From NCBI GenBank assembly GCA_012520795.1, contig JAAYNP010000061.1, positions 1-37,478 of the forward strand: a DNA stretch of 37,478 bases. The letters run 5' to 3'. A program made the translations under genes and the position numbers. Below the pieces are notes generated by a model. The model made no database searches and was not told the origin of the DNA. It saw only the letters and a list, made by a program, of their open reading frames with translations. This document shows, in pieces, positions 1-11,426 of this stretch. The stretch comes from Bacillota bacterium. GTDB lineage: Bacteria > Bacillota > Limnochordia > Darwinibacteriales > DTU012. Numbering within the stretch: the first letter of the stretch is position 1; the number at the start of each line of letters is the position of its first letter.

Positions 1-1990
1 CCTCTGAGACTGCTGGCGCAGTATTGCCCCAAATATTGCATTCATGAGAGGTGGTCCAACCCCGCGCCGGTTTACCTCTGTCTGTCACAAAATAGCGCTG
101 GGCTGTAATTCTACCTCTGGGAACAAGACTGTTGATAAAATCAACCAAAGGCAGATGACATTCACTCAGATTGGTGGGTTCCGCCAACCAGTAGTTCATC
201 TGGACATTGATATTAGTATGGTAGTCCGCAAACCAGGGAGGGTTTAATCCATCGGCCCAAATCCCCTGCAGATTAGCGGGCAAAGAGCCTGGCCTGGACG
301 AGGAGATCAAAAGATATCTGCCAAACTGGTAGTATAACAGTTCCAGAAACAAGTCTTCGCCAGGTGAATTCGGCTCCGTGGTCCGGCCGCCATATGCACT
401 TAACAACTTATCGGTTGGCCGCTGGGGAATTTCAATTCCCGCGAAGTTAAGCTTCATCCGATCAAACAAGGAACGGTAATCAGCAATATGCTCCGCCCTA
501 AGTTTGTCGTACCCTTTGGCAGCAGCAGCTTCAATGCGCTCATGCACAGCAACCAACGGGTCTTCGTCATTAAAATAGTCAAAACTGTCATCCATACACA
601 GCTGATAGTTGGTCCCTGCAGCCATGAGAATGAGAATTGAACTGGCATTTTCAACCACGATCCCATTATCTGCAGCATACATGGTGCCGCCATCAGGAAT
701 CACTTTTACCTGTTTGGCAAACCGCAAACCATGCTCATGATGATCAGCCGGGCGCCCTGTCATGGTGATAGTATCATTTTCTGCAGATATAACCGCCCTT
801 CTCTGGGGAGTTTCCACTGAAATCCGTTTCGAAAGTTTCCCCTCTTGATCCGCCGTCAGCATAACAGCCATGATATTGCTTGGATAGTTGATGAAATACT
901 CTCTTAAGTAACTTACACCATCCAAAACATATGCTGTACAGGCGACAGCCTGGTTCAGATCCAGGCTTCTGACATATTCACTGTAATCTTGACGCTGCAC
1001 AAGGGATTCACCTGACAATCCATACTCAAAGAGAGCAATCTGACAACCATCCGTATTTCTACGGCTGCGGTTTTCCAGTATTTCAAGTCTGTAATATTTG
1101 TAGCTGACTGTTTGAGGTAGTTTGAAAGTCTTCGTTTCATGCCTTCTGGAAAACATAACATTGGTTCTGCTGTCAAGCAGCACGAATTCTCTGTTATCGT
1201 TGGAGCCATAGAGCTTCCAGCTTCTTGGATCGCGGTTCTCCACATCATTTGCAGATGTCAACTGATAATAATCGATGGTTACCGGTTCCCGGTGCTCCAA
1301 AAGAAACCAGATTGGGAACGGATGATTATATCCCCAGTTCAGGCCTGCCGAAGAATACCACTTGGTGTCAATCCTGCCATCGATCAGCTTTCTGATCCCT
1401 TCGTTGGGATCGACAGTCCTGGCATTGGAGGTAATCATCACATAGGGCTGGTACACTAAATCTTCGATAATAATATCTCCCAAAGACTGGTAGGAGCCAT
1501 AGTGGGTCTTGTCACCCTTTAAGGAATTGATATGGTACCAAAACTCAGGGATCATCTCTGGATAATCCCTAGATACCACTTGCCCCGTAAGCGGATGGAT
1601 ATATGCCATCAAATTCTTGGCAAAATAATCCACATTCTCTTGCAGAAGCCTCCTCGCTGCTGCCAGATGTTCCCGCAACTCTTCAGGCGTCTTATCGCTG
1701 TGGCCTCCATCATAGTCGACATTGGCACCAGGCCCGCCCGACCACAGTGTCTTTTCGTTGATCTGGATCCGATCCCGTTCCACACCGCCAAACACCATGG
1801 CACCGATAAACCCGTTACCAAGCGGTAATGCTTCCGACTCCCAGACCGTGGCCGGCCGCTCATACCACAAAACCAATGGTGGCTGTTCAGCCGTAATTAG
1901 TGGCGCCTGTGCCACAGCCTCATTTCTATGCCCTGGCAATAATGCAACCGCAAGCACCGCCAAAAGCGTAATTTTTCTTCGGTTCAACAC
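1..1990 (-). CDS. GH95 family alpha-L-fucosidase / alpha-L-galactosidase with inserted discoidin domain (3' partial)
   Basis: The reading frame is open from a GTG at 1990 (GGAGGT six bases upstream) to the window edge, giving 663 visible codons; the C-terminus is missing. A signal peptide (about residues 1-29, ending AVAQA) implies export. The N-terminal GH95 beta-domain starts with LWYERPATVWESEALPLGNG and NEKTLWSGGPG. A discoidin (F5/8 type C, CBM32-like) domain is inserted at about residues 185-325, then the GH95 domain resumes. The (alpha/alpha)6 part begins around residue 540; N593 and N595 in HTNINVQMNYW match the two Asn that activate water in characterised GH95 enzymes. The general acid Glu and its partner Asp would lie beyond the edge. 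GH95 enzymes invert alpha-L-fucosides; some act on alpha-L-galactosides of corn xylan, which fits this cluster better. The substrate is inferred. Confidence 0.88.
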   Translation of the reverse strand, partial: MLNRRKITLLAVLAVALLPGHRNEAVAQAPLITAEQPPLVLWYERPATVWESEALPLGNGFIGAMVFGGVERDRIQINEKTLWSGGPGANVDYDGGHSDKTPEELREHLAAARRLLQENVDYFAKNLMAYIHPLTGQVVSRDYPEMIPEFWYHINSLKGDKTHYGSYQSLGDIIIEDLVYQPYVMITSNARTVDPNEGIRKLIDGRIDTKWYSSAGLNWGYNHPFPIWFLLEHREPVTIDYYQLTSANDVENRDPRSWKLYGSNDNREFVLLDSRTNVMFSRRHETKTFKLPQTVSYKYYRLEILENRSRRNTDGCQIALFEYGLSGESLVQRQDYSEYVRSLDLNQAVACTAYVLDGVSYLREYFINYPSNIMAVMLTADQEGKLSKRISVETPQRRAVISAENDTITMTGRPADHHEHGLRFAKQVKVIPDGGTMYAADNGIVVENASSILILMAAGTNYQLCMDDSFDYFNDEDPLVAVHERIEAAAAKGYDKLRAEHIADYRSLFDRMKLNFAGIEIPQRPTDKLLSAYGGRTTEPNSPGEDLFLELLYYQFGRYLLISSSRPGSLPANLQGIWADGLNPPWFADYHTNINVQMNYWLAEPTNLSECHLPLVDFINSLVPRGRITAQRYFVTDRGKPARGWTTSHECNIWGNTAPAVSE

Positions 1991-2037
1991 GGTAAAACCT
2001 CCGTTTCACCCCTCTAAGTAAAAATGTAGGCCGACAT

Positions 2038-3561
2038 CTACTTATTGCGCTTAAAATACTGCTCCACCAAGAATTCCATTAGTTCACCCGGTTCCTCCTT
2101 GACATACTCCGGCTGGTCTCTGAATACCATCGCATATGGTTCCTCAGGAGTATAGCAAGCCCAGTGAGGCATCTCTGCTCCGGTGCTGTCTTTACCATTG
2201 GGATCGCCACTTTTTATGAAATTTGCCCAATAGTTGCACATCTGGCGTGCCAGATCATAGTGTTTGCCAACAAAAGGCCGCCAGCACTTGGCCAGAGTCT
2301 CAAAGAAGAACCACAAATCCACTGAATGGAATGTTCCTGGATTATCCCAGCCTGGGATTTCTGCGTCAAAATTGTAATAATACAGGGGAGTGTTCGCACA
2401 GGTATCGGCATTGGCCTTGCCTGCAAGGCGGATGGCATACTCAATACCATTAACCGAAGCCCGGTTCCTGATTTCGTCGATGGTGCCGGAGTCAAAACGA
2501 ACCAGCTTCAGGAATTGCTCAGCATCCTCGCCAAACATTTCAGCAGCCATCTGCTGGAGTTCTTCTTTGGATTCTACCATAGGCCTGGCCATAAATTCCG
2601 ACGATGTGTGGCCCAGCATTACCGGAACGTTGAGCCTTTTGTTCTGCAAGAAAAGATCAAAACTATTGCCAGTACAAAATTGATGATCGATTACAGTACC
2701 CCAGAATCCTCTGTATTCCAGGGCTTTGGCCATGATGTATTCCGCATCCAGCTGGCGAGCTTCTGCCAATGAGGAAACACCTAAGAATTCGAAAAACTTG
2801 ACTCCCTCTTGCTCAGCAGCAGCTAAAGCCCGCCCCCGTCTGGGGCCGCGGACATGGGGATATACAGGTGCGAACATACCACTCTGAATGATTGCTTTTT
2901 GGCACAATCCTTCATTCCGGGGGGAGGTCAACTGGCTTAACACACTCCCTCCGCCAGCTGACTGGCCGCCAATAGTAATATTGGCCGGATCACCGCCAAA
3001 AGCAGCAATATTACGCTGCACCCAGCGTGTGGCAAATTGTTGGTCAAGATTACCAAAATTGGCTGGGGCATGGGGTGCTTCCTTAGTGATTTCCGGATGG
3101 CACAGAAAACCGAAAACATTAAGACGGTAGTTGATTGTCACCACAACTATACCTCTGCGGGCTATCCGTTCTCCATCAAACTCCATTTCCGATGGATAGC
3201 CAACCTGGAGGCCCCCTCCAAAATACCACACAAAGACCGGCAGTCGTTCATCAGGGCTTTTGGCCGGTGTCCAGACGTTAAGGTACAAACAGTCTTCGCT
3301 CATAGGTTGATCTGGATCCACATGCCATTCTCTGCTGTAAATGTTATCTTTGTCCACACCCGGCCTGGCCTGCATGGCTATTGGAGCCCACTGAAAGGCT
3401 TCCAGCACTCCATCCCAGTCTTTTGCCGGTTGAGGTGCCCGCCAGCGATTCTCACCAACAGGGGGCGCAGCAAATGGGATCCCTTTGAAGCTAGTGATCC
3501 GCGGATCCGCTGCTGGTAAACCTCGTACTACACCATTCTCGATCTTAACCTCTCTTAGCAC
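2038..3561 (-). CDS. Type-B carboxylesterase (PF00135 family), cytoplasmic
   Basis: This 507-residue alpha/beta-hydrolase belongs to the carboxylesterase type-B family. The nucleophile elbow is GGQSAGGGS (Ser201), the acid is Glu322 in HTSSEFMARP, and the His is His412 in GTFHSVDLW. EDCLYLNVWTP and NYRLNVFGFL are family signatures. The oxyanion-hole motif reads YFGGGL instead of the usual HGGGF. I chose the GTG at 3561 because AAAGGAG lies just upstream and because it leaves 37 bases after the previous stop. An ATG at 3612 would overlap the upstream gene and has no ribosome site. No signal peptide is visible, so it probably acts inside the cell. A role in removing acetyl or other acyl groups from imported xylo-oligosaccharides is inferred from the neighbours; the family is broad. 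Confidence 0.9.
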   Translation of the reverse strand: MLREVKIENGVVRGLPAADPRITSFKGIPFAAPPVGENRWRAPQPAKDWDGVLEAFQWAPIAMQARPGVDKDNIYSREWHVDPDQPMSEDCLYLNVWTPAKSPDERLPVFVWYFGGGLQVGYPSEMEFDGERIARRGIVVVTINYRLNVFGFLCHPEITKEAPHAPANFGNLDQQFATRWVQRNIAAFGGDPANITIGGQSAGGGSVLSQLTSPRNEGLCQKAIIQSGMFAPVYPHVRGPRRGRALAAAEQEGVKFFEFLGVSSLAEARQLDAEYIMAKALEYRGFWGTVIDHQFCTGNSFDLFLQNKRLNVPVMLGHTSSEFMARPMVESKEELQQMAAEMFGEDAEQFLKLVRFDSGTIDEIRNRASVNGIEYAIRLAGKANADTCANTPLYYYNFDAEIPGWDNPGTFHSVDLWFFFETLAKCWRPFVGKHYDLARQMCNYWANFIKSGDPNGKDSTGAEMPHWACYTPEEPYAMVFRDQPEYVKEEPGELMEFLVEQYFKRNK

Positions 3562-3598
3562 TGAGCCTTCTCCTTTCCATTGGCTTTGGGCAGCGGCT

Positions 3599-6717
<3,119 letters not shown>

Positions 6718-6740
6718 TATCCGTCTCCCTCCCTCAGTGT

Positions 6741-7661
6741 TTAACCAACAATTCCAGTCCTTTCAATGCTCTCAATAAAGTATCTCTGCAGGAAGACATA
6801 GAGGATCAACAACGGCAGGATGAACAAAAACATGCCTGTATTATTCACAATGGTCTTAAACTCATCACTTATACTCCAATGGTATTTACCAATCAAATTA
6901 CGCAGGCTAAACGGGAGCAAATTTAAGCCGCCCCTCATAAAGATGGAGGTATAGAAGATGTCATTCCACTGCCATACAAAGGAGAACAAGAAGATTACCA
7001 GCAGAATCGAGCCGGCACCAGGCAGCATGATCCGCCAAAAGGTCCTAAACTGCCCTGCACCATCGATATAGGCTGACTCCTCCAGAGCTTTTGGCATCCC
7101 CCGGAAATGCTGCCGGGCAATAAAGATAAACAGACCGTTTTTGGCGCCAGTTCCAGTCAAAGCAGTTAACAAGAAGGGCCAGTATGTCCCAATAAGATCA
7201 AAGCCTCCCCCTTTTAACAAGCCAAATAAATCAAAGTAACGGAAATTAAGAAACAGGGGAATGGTAATCATTTGCGGTGGGACTACTAGAGTGAAAACGA
7301 CCAAAGCAAAGATCAAACCTCTACCTCTGAACTCGAAGCGCCCCAGCCCATAACCGATTATCGTGCAAGAGAGCAGCTGGGAGAGACTGATCACCAGAGA
7401 AAACACCAATGAATTTAGAGCAGCCCGGAAATAATCCATATTACGGATGATTTCCATGTAATGCTTGGCAATGCGAGTTAGACTTAGATTGCGGGGCACC
7501 CATTGTACGGTAGGATCAAAGATATCCTTTTCCGTCATGATCGTAGTGGAAAGCTTAATAAACACAGGATTGATAATGAGAAAACAAAGGCCGATTAGCA
7601 AGACACCTCGCACAATACTCCACGAATAACTGGCAATCCTCCTCTTAAGCATCACGCTCAT
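6741..7661 (-). CDS. Carbohydrate ABC transporter permease, MalG-type (CUT1)
   Basis: This is an inner-membrane permease of about 306 residues with six predicted membrane segments. The EAA loop that contacts the ATPase lies at residues 195-214 (EESAYIDGAGQFRTFWRIML). It is the second permease of a CUT1 oligosaccharide importer and ends in the usual QRYFIESI..GIVG region of MalG-like proteins. I chose the ATG at 7661, behind GAAAGG. A longer frame from 7712 would overlap the previous gene and lacks a ribosome site. Only 31 bases separate it from the upstream permease, so the two are co-translated. No ATPase gene is in the window; many Bacillota use one shared MsmX-type ATPase for several sugar importers. 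The substrate is inferred to be (arabino)xylo-oligosaccharides. Confidence 0.93.
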   Translation of the reverse strand: MSVMLKRRIASYSWSIVRGVLLIGLCFLIINPVFIKLSTTIMTEKDIFDPTVQWVPRNLSLTRIAKHYMEIIRNMDYFRAALNSLVFSLVISLSQLLSCTIIGYGLGRFEFRGRGLIFALVVFTLVVPPQMITIPLFLNFRYFDLFGLLKGGGFDLIGTYWPFLLTALTGTGAKNGLFIFIARQHFRGMPKALEESAYIDGAGQFRTFWRIMLPGAGSILLVIFLFSFVWQWNDIFYTSIFMRGGLNLLPFSLRNLIGKYHWSISDEFKTIVNNTGMFLFILPLLILYVFLQRYFIESIERTGIVG

Positions 7662-7692
7662 GTTCATCAACCTTTCATTCGTTTTTGCGCTA

Positions 7693-8586
7693 CTATTCCA
7701 TATAAAATACATTCCGTTCGATCACAAAACCCACGACTAGTAAAATCAAGCCTATAGCAACAAAGTACATTAAGCTCATGGCCACACTCACTCCGAAAAT
7801 CCCCCTGCCCCATGTTAAATCTGAGATGTATTGAACCAGATTATTACCGGGAGCAGTGAAGGAATATACCGTAATGAAAATCACATTGGTCAAAAACAAA
7901 GGTGAGATTAAAGGGAAGGTAATTTTCCAGAATGTCTCCCATCCAGTGGCGCCTTCAATCTTGGCGCACTCATACAGATGGACTGGAACGGACTGCAAAC
8001 CAGCCAGGAAAATCAGGATTGGAATAGCAGAATACTCAATGAGCTGCGGAAGGTTGCTGGCGGCTGCGATTACGTACCCGATAATCCCTTTGGGCAGGCT
8101 CATGTCCAGGAAAAAGTCCCGCATTGTGGCAGTCGACAGCATAATGTTTCCCCGGTCCCTTGTGGTCAGGTACATCAAATCCTCAACTTCCAGTTGGTGC
8201 AGGACACCGGCAGTTAGAATCACCGGCAGGAAAAATATAGCTCGAACCAGAGTCCGGCCTTTGAATTCCTGATTCAAGATACTGGCTATAAAGAAACTGA
8301 ACATGATCACTGAAGGAATATTCACCAATATCCCCAAAACAGTTTCGGTAAAGTATTGGTTGAAATTTGGATCGACCGTCACCGCATACTTGAAATTCTG
8401 CAGGCCAACATACTTTAACTCATAACCTTCCGTAGTGAAGATCAGCTCGCTTACACTAAAGCGAAAGGACTGCAGCATTGGTGCCAGGAAAAAGAATATG
8501 AAACCAATGATAAACGGTGCCACCCATAGATATCCAGCCAAGCTTCGCTTTTGCCTCAACGTCAGCTTAAACAAAGGCCTCTTCAT
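7693..8586 (-). CDS. Carbohydrate ABC transporter permease, UgpA/LplB-type (CUT1)
   Basis: This 297-residue membrane protein opens with the typical first helix LAGYLWVAPFIIGFIFFFLA and carries the EAA loop at about residues 206-225 (ECAKIEGATGWETFWKITFP). It forms the permease pair with the next gene. The ATG at 8586 overlaps the last base of the upstream TAA stop (TAATG) and has GGAGGAGG upstream, so its translation is coupled to the DUF5696 gene. A loop of roughly 45 residues (about 130-175) between membrane segments is longer than in MalF-type proteins of similar length. The tight coupling to DUF5696 suggests that the DUF5696 protein works with this transporter. Confidence 0.93.
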   Translation of the reverse strand: MKRPLFKLTLRQKRSLAGYLWVAPFIIGFIFFFLAPMLQSFRFSVSELIFTTEGYELKYVGLQNFKYAVTVDPNFNQYFTETVLGILVNIPSVIMFSFFIASILNQEFKGRTLVRAIFFLPVILTAGVLHQLEVEDLMYLTTRDRGNIMLSTATMRDFFLDMSLPKGIIGYVIAAASNLPQLIEYSAIPILIFLAGLQSVPVHLYECAKIEGATGWETFWKITFPLISPLFLTNVIFITVYSFTAPGNNLVQYISDLTWGRGIFGVSVAMSLMYFVAIGLILLVVGFVIERNVFYME

Positions 8587-11399
8587 TATCGGTCCTCCTC
8601 CAGCAAGCAATATCCCTGTGCAGCTATGGTCACGCCTTCTAATTCAACAGGGTAGTGATTGTAATTCACTATGATAGAGATGCCGTTATCAAAGGTACTC
8701 TTGGCCACTCCATCCTGAATAAGCTGGTGTTCCACTAATCTGTGGCCATAGATCTTTTGATAGATCGGATAATATTCCTCGTAGTATTCGAGTACTGTGT
8801 CCCGCCACTGTTCGTAATTGAATGACAGGAACTGATCATATTTCGTTCCTTTAATCACTTGCGACTCCGCTGCAGCCAGCACAAAATAGGGTAAAGCTCC
8901 CGCTTCCAGACTCTTAAGCATATAGGAACCGCGATCTGCAACCTGATTGACCGGATCACCGGCATAGGTAAGATATCCACTCACAACCATCTGAAAGAAT
9001 GGAATTCTGGCATCAACAATATCAAGATCGCTATCCTCCAATGGCATATTTACTATGGTGGATGTGTAAGGCAAACAGTAGAGGTTCCCTTTTTCCACCA
9101 GAATCGAGTATTCCTGAGCAATGCCATTCATGAGATCGGCTGTGATTTCCGCCGCTTGCTGCCTGTCAACGAACAATCCTTTAGTTCTATTGAAATCAGA
9201 ATTCAACTGCGACCCTAATTGACCAAGGGAGATGCCTTTACTTCCGAAACGATTGAAATCCTCAACGAAGCTCTTAACTAAGCCAGGCAGCACTCTTGGT
9301 GAGACCAAATATGCCGATTCATCAGACCTGGCTGCAAATGTAGCCAAGTGATAGCTGTTGATCTGCGCTGGAAGGCGGTTGAGCCTGCGAGCCGCATCCC
9401 TAGTGGAACTAAAGCCGTCAAACAGCCGATTACGATATACATTTAGAAATCCCACATCAGGGTACACAACTCCGTTGTTCTCCTGAACATGATCAATCAA
9501 TTCCTCGAATTCAGTCTCGGTACCAAGGTTCCTTTCAATAACAGCTCTGCGGGGGTAGACATGTTCCAAGCCGCCCTTTAACCACCCTCGATAACGGATA
9601 TGGATGTTTTCAATCCCCATACCGCTTAGGTCATCAAAGATATCCTTGGCCTCAGCAAAAGTAGTTGCCGGATAGGCAACGGTGCGGGGAATCCCCCAAT
9701 GAACCTCAACCCGTGGAAAGGCACCGATCAGTTCCACCAGCAGAGGTGGTTGTTTTTGTGCAGCCGTTTTCAAAACTCCGGTTTTAATCAGGTATTCTTG
9801 ATATCGCCGGGCCATGCCGGAGTAATTGGCATCTTCGCCAACAAAAAACAGATAGCGGACTTGAACCTTACCCTTAAACATTTCAGGTTGATAAACATCC
9901 AGCTGGCCGCCGTGCTCTAAATTAATACTCCCAGACTTGATAATGTTGAAACGGGGGAAAATACGGTTAAAATCATCGCGCTTGCCTGAAACATCTGCTC
10001 TCAAGTGGGCGATGGAGTCCCCTCGTTCAATAATACCTAAGTAAGCCTGATCGCCTTTTTTCAACCCGAAAACTGGCAGATGGATCTGCTGCCCATACGT
10101 GGTTATATAGCTCAGGGGATCTTCTGAATTGTCGCGGCCGTAAACACCCTGGTTATAAGTGGGTGTCCAGGTTTTGCCATTGTTGAGGTAAATCAGGGCT
10201 CCAGAACCGTCCGGAATCAGAATATAACCCTCATCCTCCAGCCCAGCAGCTGAAAAGTATGGCAAAATCTCCACAAACAGAATTGGAAAAGTATGCTCTA
10301 CCCCGGCAAAGTCCACAACATCAATGGGATATTTGACATCATCAACGGGAACCGATACAAGCAGACTATCCTGATCCAGCTGATATTCTACAGCCACTTC
10401 AAAGATCTCAAGATTGGGAACGCTCGGATTGATGTTGTTCGCTATATGATCGTCTGTAGCATCCAACGGACTGTACCCTGTACTTTCCACAACTTCACTC
10501 AACCTGTTAACCACAGCCCGAGGAACACTCTTTCGTAAATAAGTATCATGATCTACCAGCTGTTCAACATCTGCAAAGGTTATATACTGGATCCCCGACA
10601 GATCCGCCCGGTTGTCGAGGATTGTATTGATCAAGTGCCAGGTAATATCTTCCGTATCCCAAAGCAAACTTTGACTCAATTTATCGATATTAGATTCGAG
10701 CTTCTTTTTTTGCGCCAGTAATGCCTCGTCCTCAGATCCGGATTGACTTATTCGTAGCTCCAATTCCTGCAGCTCACTCTTTAATGCTTCTACTTCTGCC
10801 TGTAATTCCAGAAAATCGTCTTCCAAAATCTCCAGAGTATATTCTCCAAAGATCTCTTCCGAAGGTAATCCCATAATATCGGGATGTTCTTCACCTTCGT
10901 CCAGTTTTCTCAATCTAATCAAATAATAGTATGATCGTATGGTGTCCCGATCCTTGTTACCTAGCTTATTTAGGATCAGTTCTTCTAACCTGTCTCTGGA
11001 AATCAACTGTGGTAAATAATCACCGGGTGTCCATTTTTCCACAAACTGATAGTCGATCCTCACACCATTATCAATGGGACTGATCTCAAATCTTTCAAAC
11101 GAATTGCTATAGGTGTAATTATCCTTGGTCACCCTGCCCGGGTCATGAACAAGGTTAATTTGTGAGCGCTGCATCGGTTGAGTGACACCAGGCCCCACGG
11201 GATTACTTAACCACACCCTGCCGGTTTCTTTGCACTGCACCGCTATAGAAGTATCCTCTTTATTGAAATACAAAACGAGATATTGGTTTTCCGCCACTAT
11301 TTCTTTGCCCTCGAGCCCGGTAGCGGCTATTGCTATTGATTCGCTGCAAATGCTAATGGCGACGATTAGTAATAACAGCAGCATTAGGTGCTTTTTCAC
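8586..11399 (-). CDS. DUF5696 domain protein, exported
   Basis: This is a 937-residue protein with a cleavable signal peptide (about residues 1-26, IAIAA-TG). After a beta-rich N-terminal region it has a charged coiled coil at about residues 190-245 (repeated E/L/K heptads). A large C-terminal half follows with TIM-barrel-like segments (for example HIRYRGWLKGG, YPDVGFLNVY) and a last beta-sandwich. I recognise the DUF5696 family, which is often found beside CUT1 permeases in Bacillota; no function has been shown to my knowledge. The fold resembles catalytic glycosidase barrels, so it may be an oligosaccharide-binding protein or an unassigned glycosidase, but I cannot name catalytic residues. 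The start is GTG behind GGGGGT. It overlaps the downstream permease start by one base. Confidence 0.78.
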   Translation of the reverse strand: MKKHLMLLLLLIVAISICSESIAIAATGLEGKEIVAENQYLVLYFNKEDTSIAVQCKETGRVWLSNPVGPGVTQPMQRSQINLVHDPGRVTKDNYTYSNSFERFEISPIDNGVRIDYQFVEKWTPGDYLPQLISRDRLEELILNKLGNKDRDTIRSYYYLIRLRKLDEGEEHPDIMGLPSEEIFGEYTLEILEDDFLELQAEVEALKSELQELELRISQSGSEDEALLAQKKKLESNIDKLSQSLLWDTEDITWHLINTILDNRADLSGIQYITFADVEQLVDHDTYLRKSVPRAVVNRLSEVVESTGYSPLDATDDHIANNINPSVPNLEIFEVAVEYQLDQDSLLVSVPVDDVKYPIDVVDFAGVEHTFPILFVEILPYFSAAGLEDEGYILIPDGSGALIYLNNGKTWTPTYNQGVYGRDNSEDPLSYITTYGQQIHLPVFGLKKGDQAYLGIIERGDSIAHLRADVSGKRDDFNRIFPRFNIIKSGSINLEHGGQLDVYQPEMFKGKVQVRYLFFVGEDANYSGMARRYQEYLIKTGVLKTAAQKQPPLLVELIGAFPRVEVHWGIPRTVAYPATTFAEAKDIFDDLSGMGIENIHIRYRGWLKGGLEHVYPRRAVIERNLGTETEFEELIDHVQENNGVVYPDVGFLNVYRNRLFDGFSSTRDAARRLNRLPAQINSYHLATFAARSDESAYLVSPRVLPGLVKSFVEDFNRFGSKGISLGQLGSQLNSDFNRTKGLFVDRQQAAEITADLMNGIAQEYSILVEKGNLYCLPYTSTIVNMPLEDSDLDIVDARIPFFQMVVSGYLTYAGDPVNQVADRGSYMLKSLEAGALPYFVLAAAESQVIKGTKYDQFLSFNYEQWRDTVLEYYEEYYPIYQKIYGHRLVEHQLIQDGVAKSTFDNGISIIVNYNHYPVELEGVTIAAQGYCLLEEDR

Positions 11400-11426
11400 T
11401 TCAAGACCCCCTTGTCAGCATGTGGC

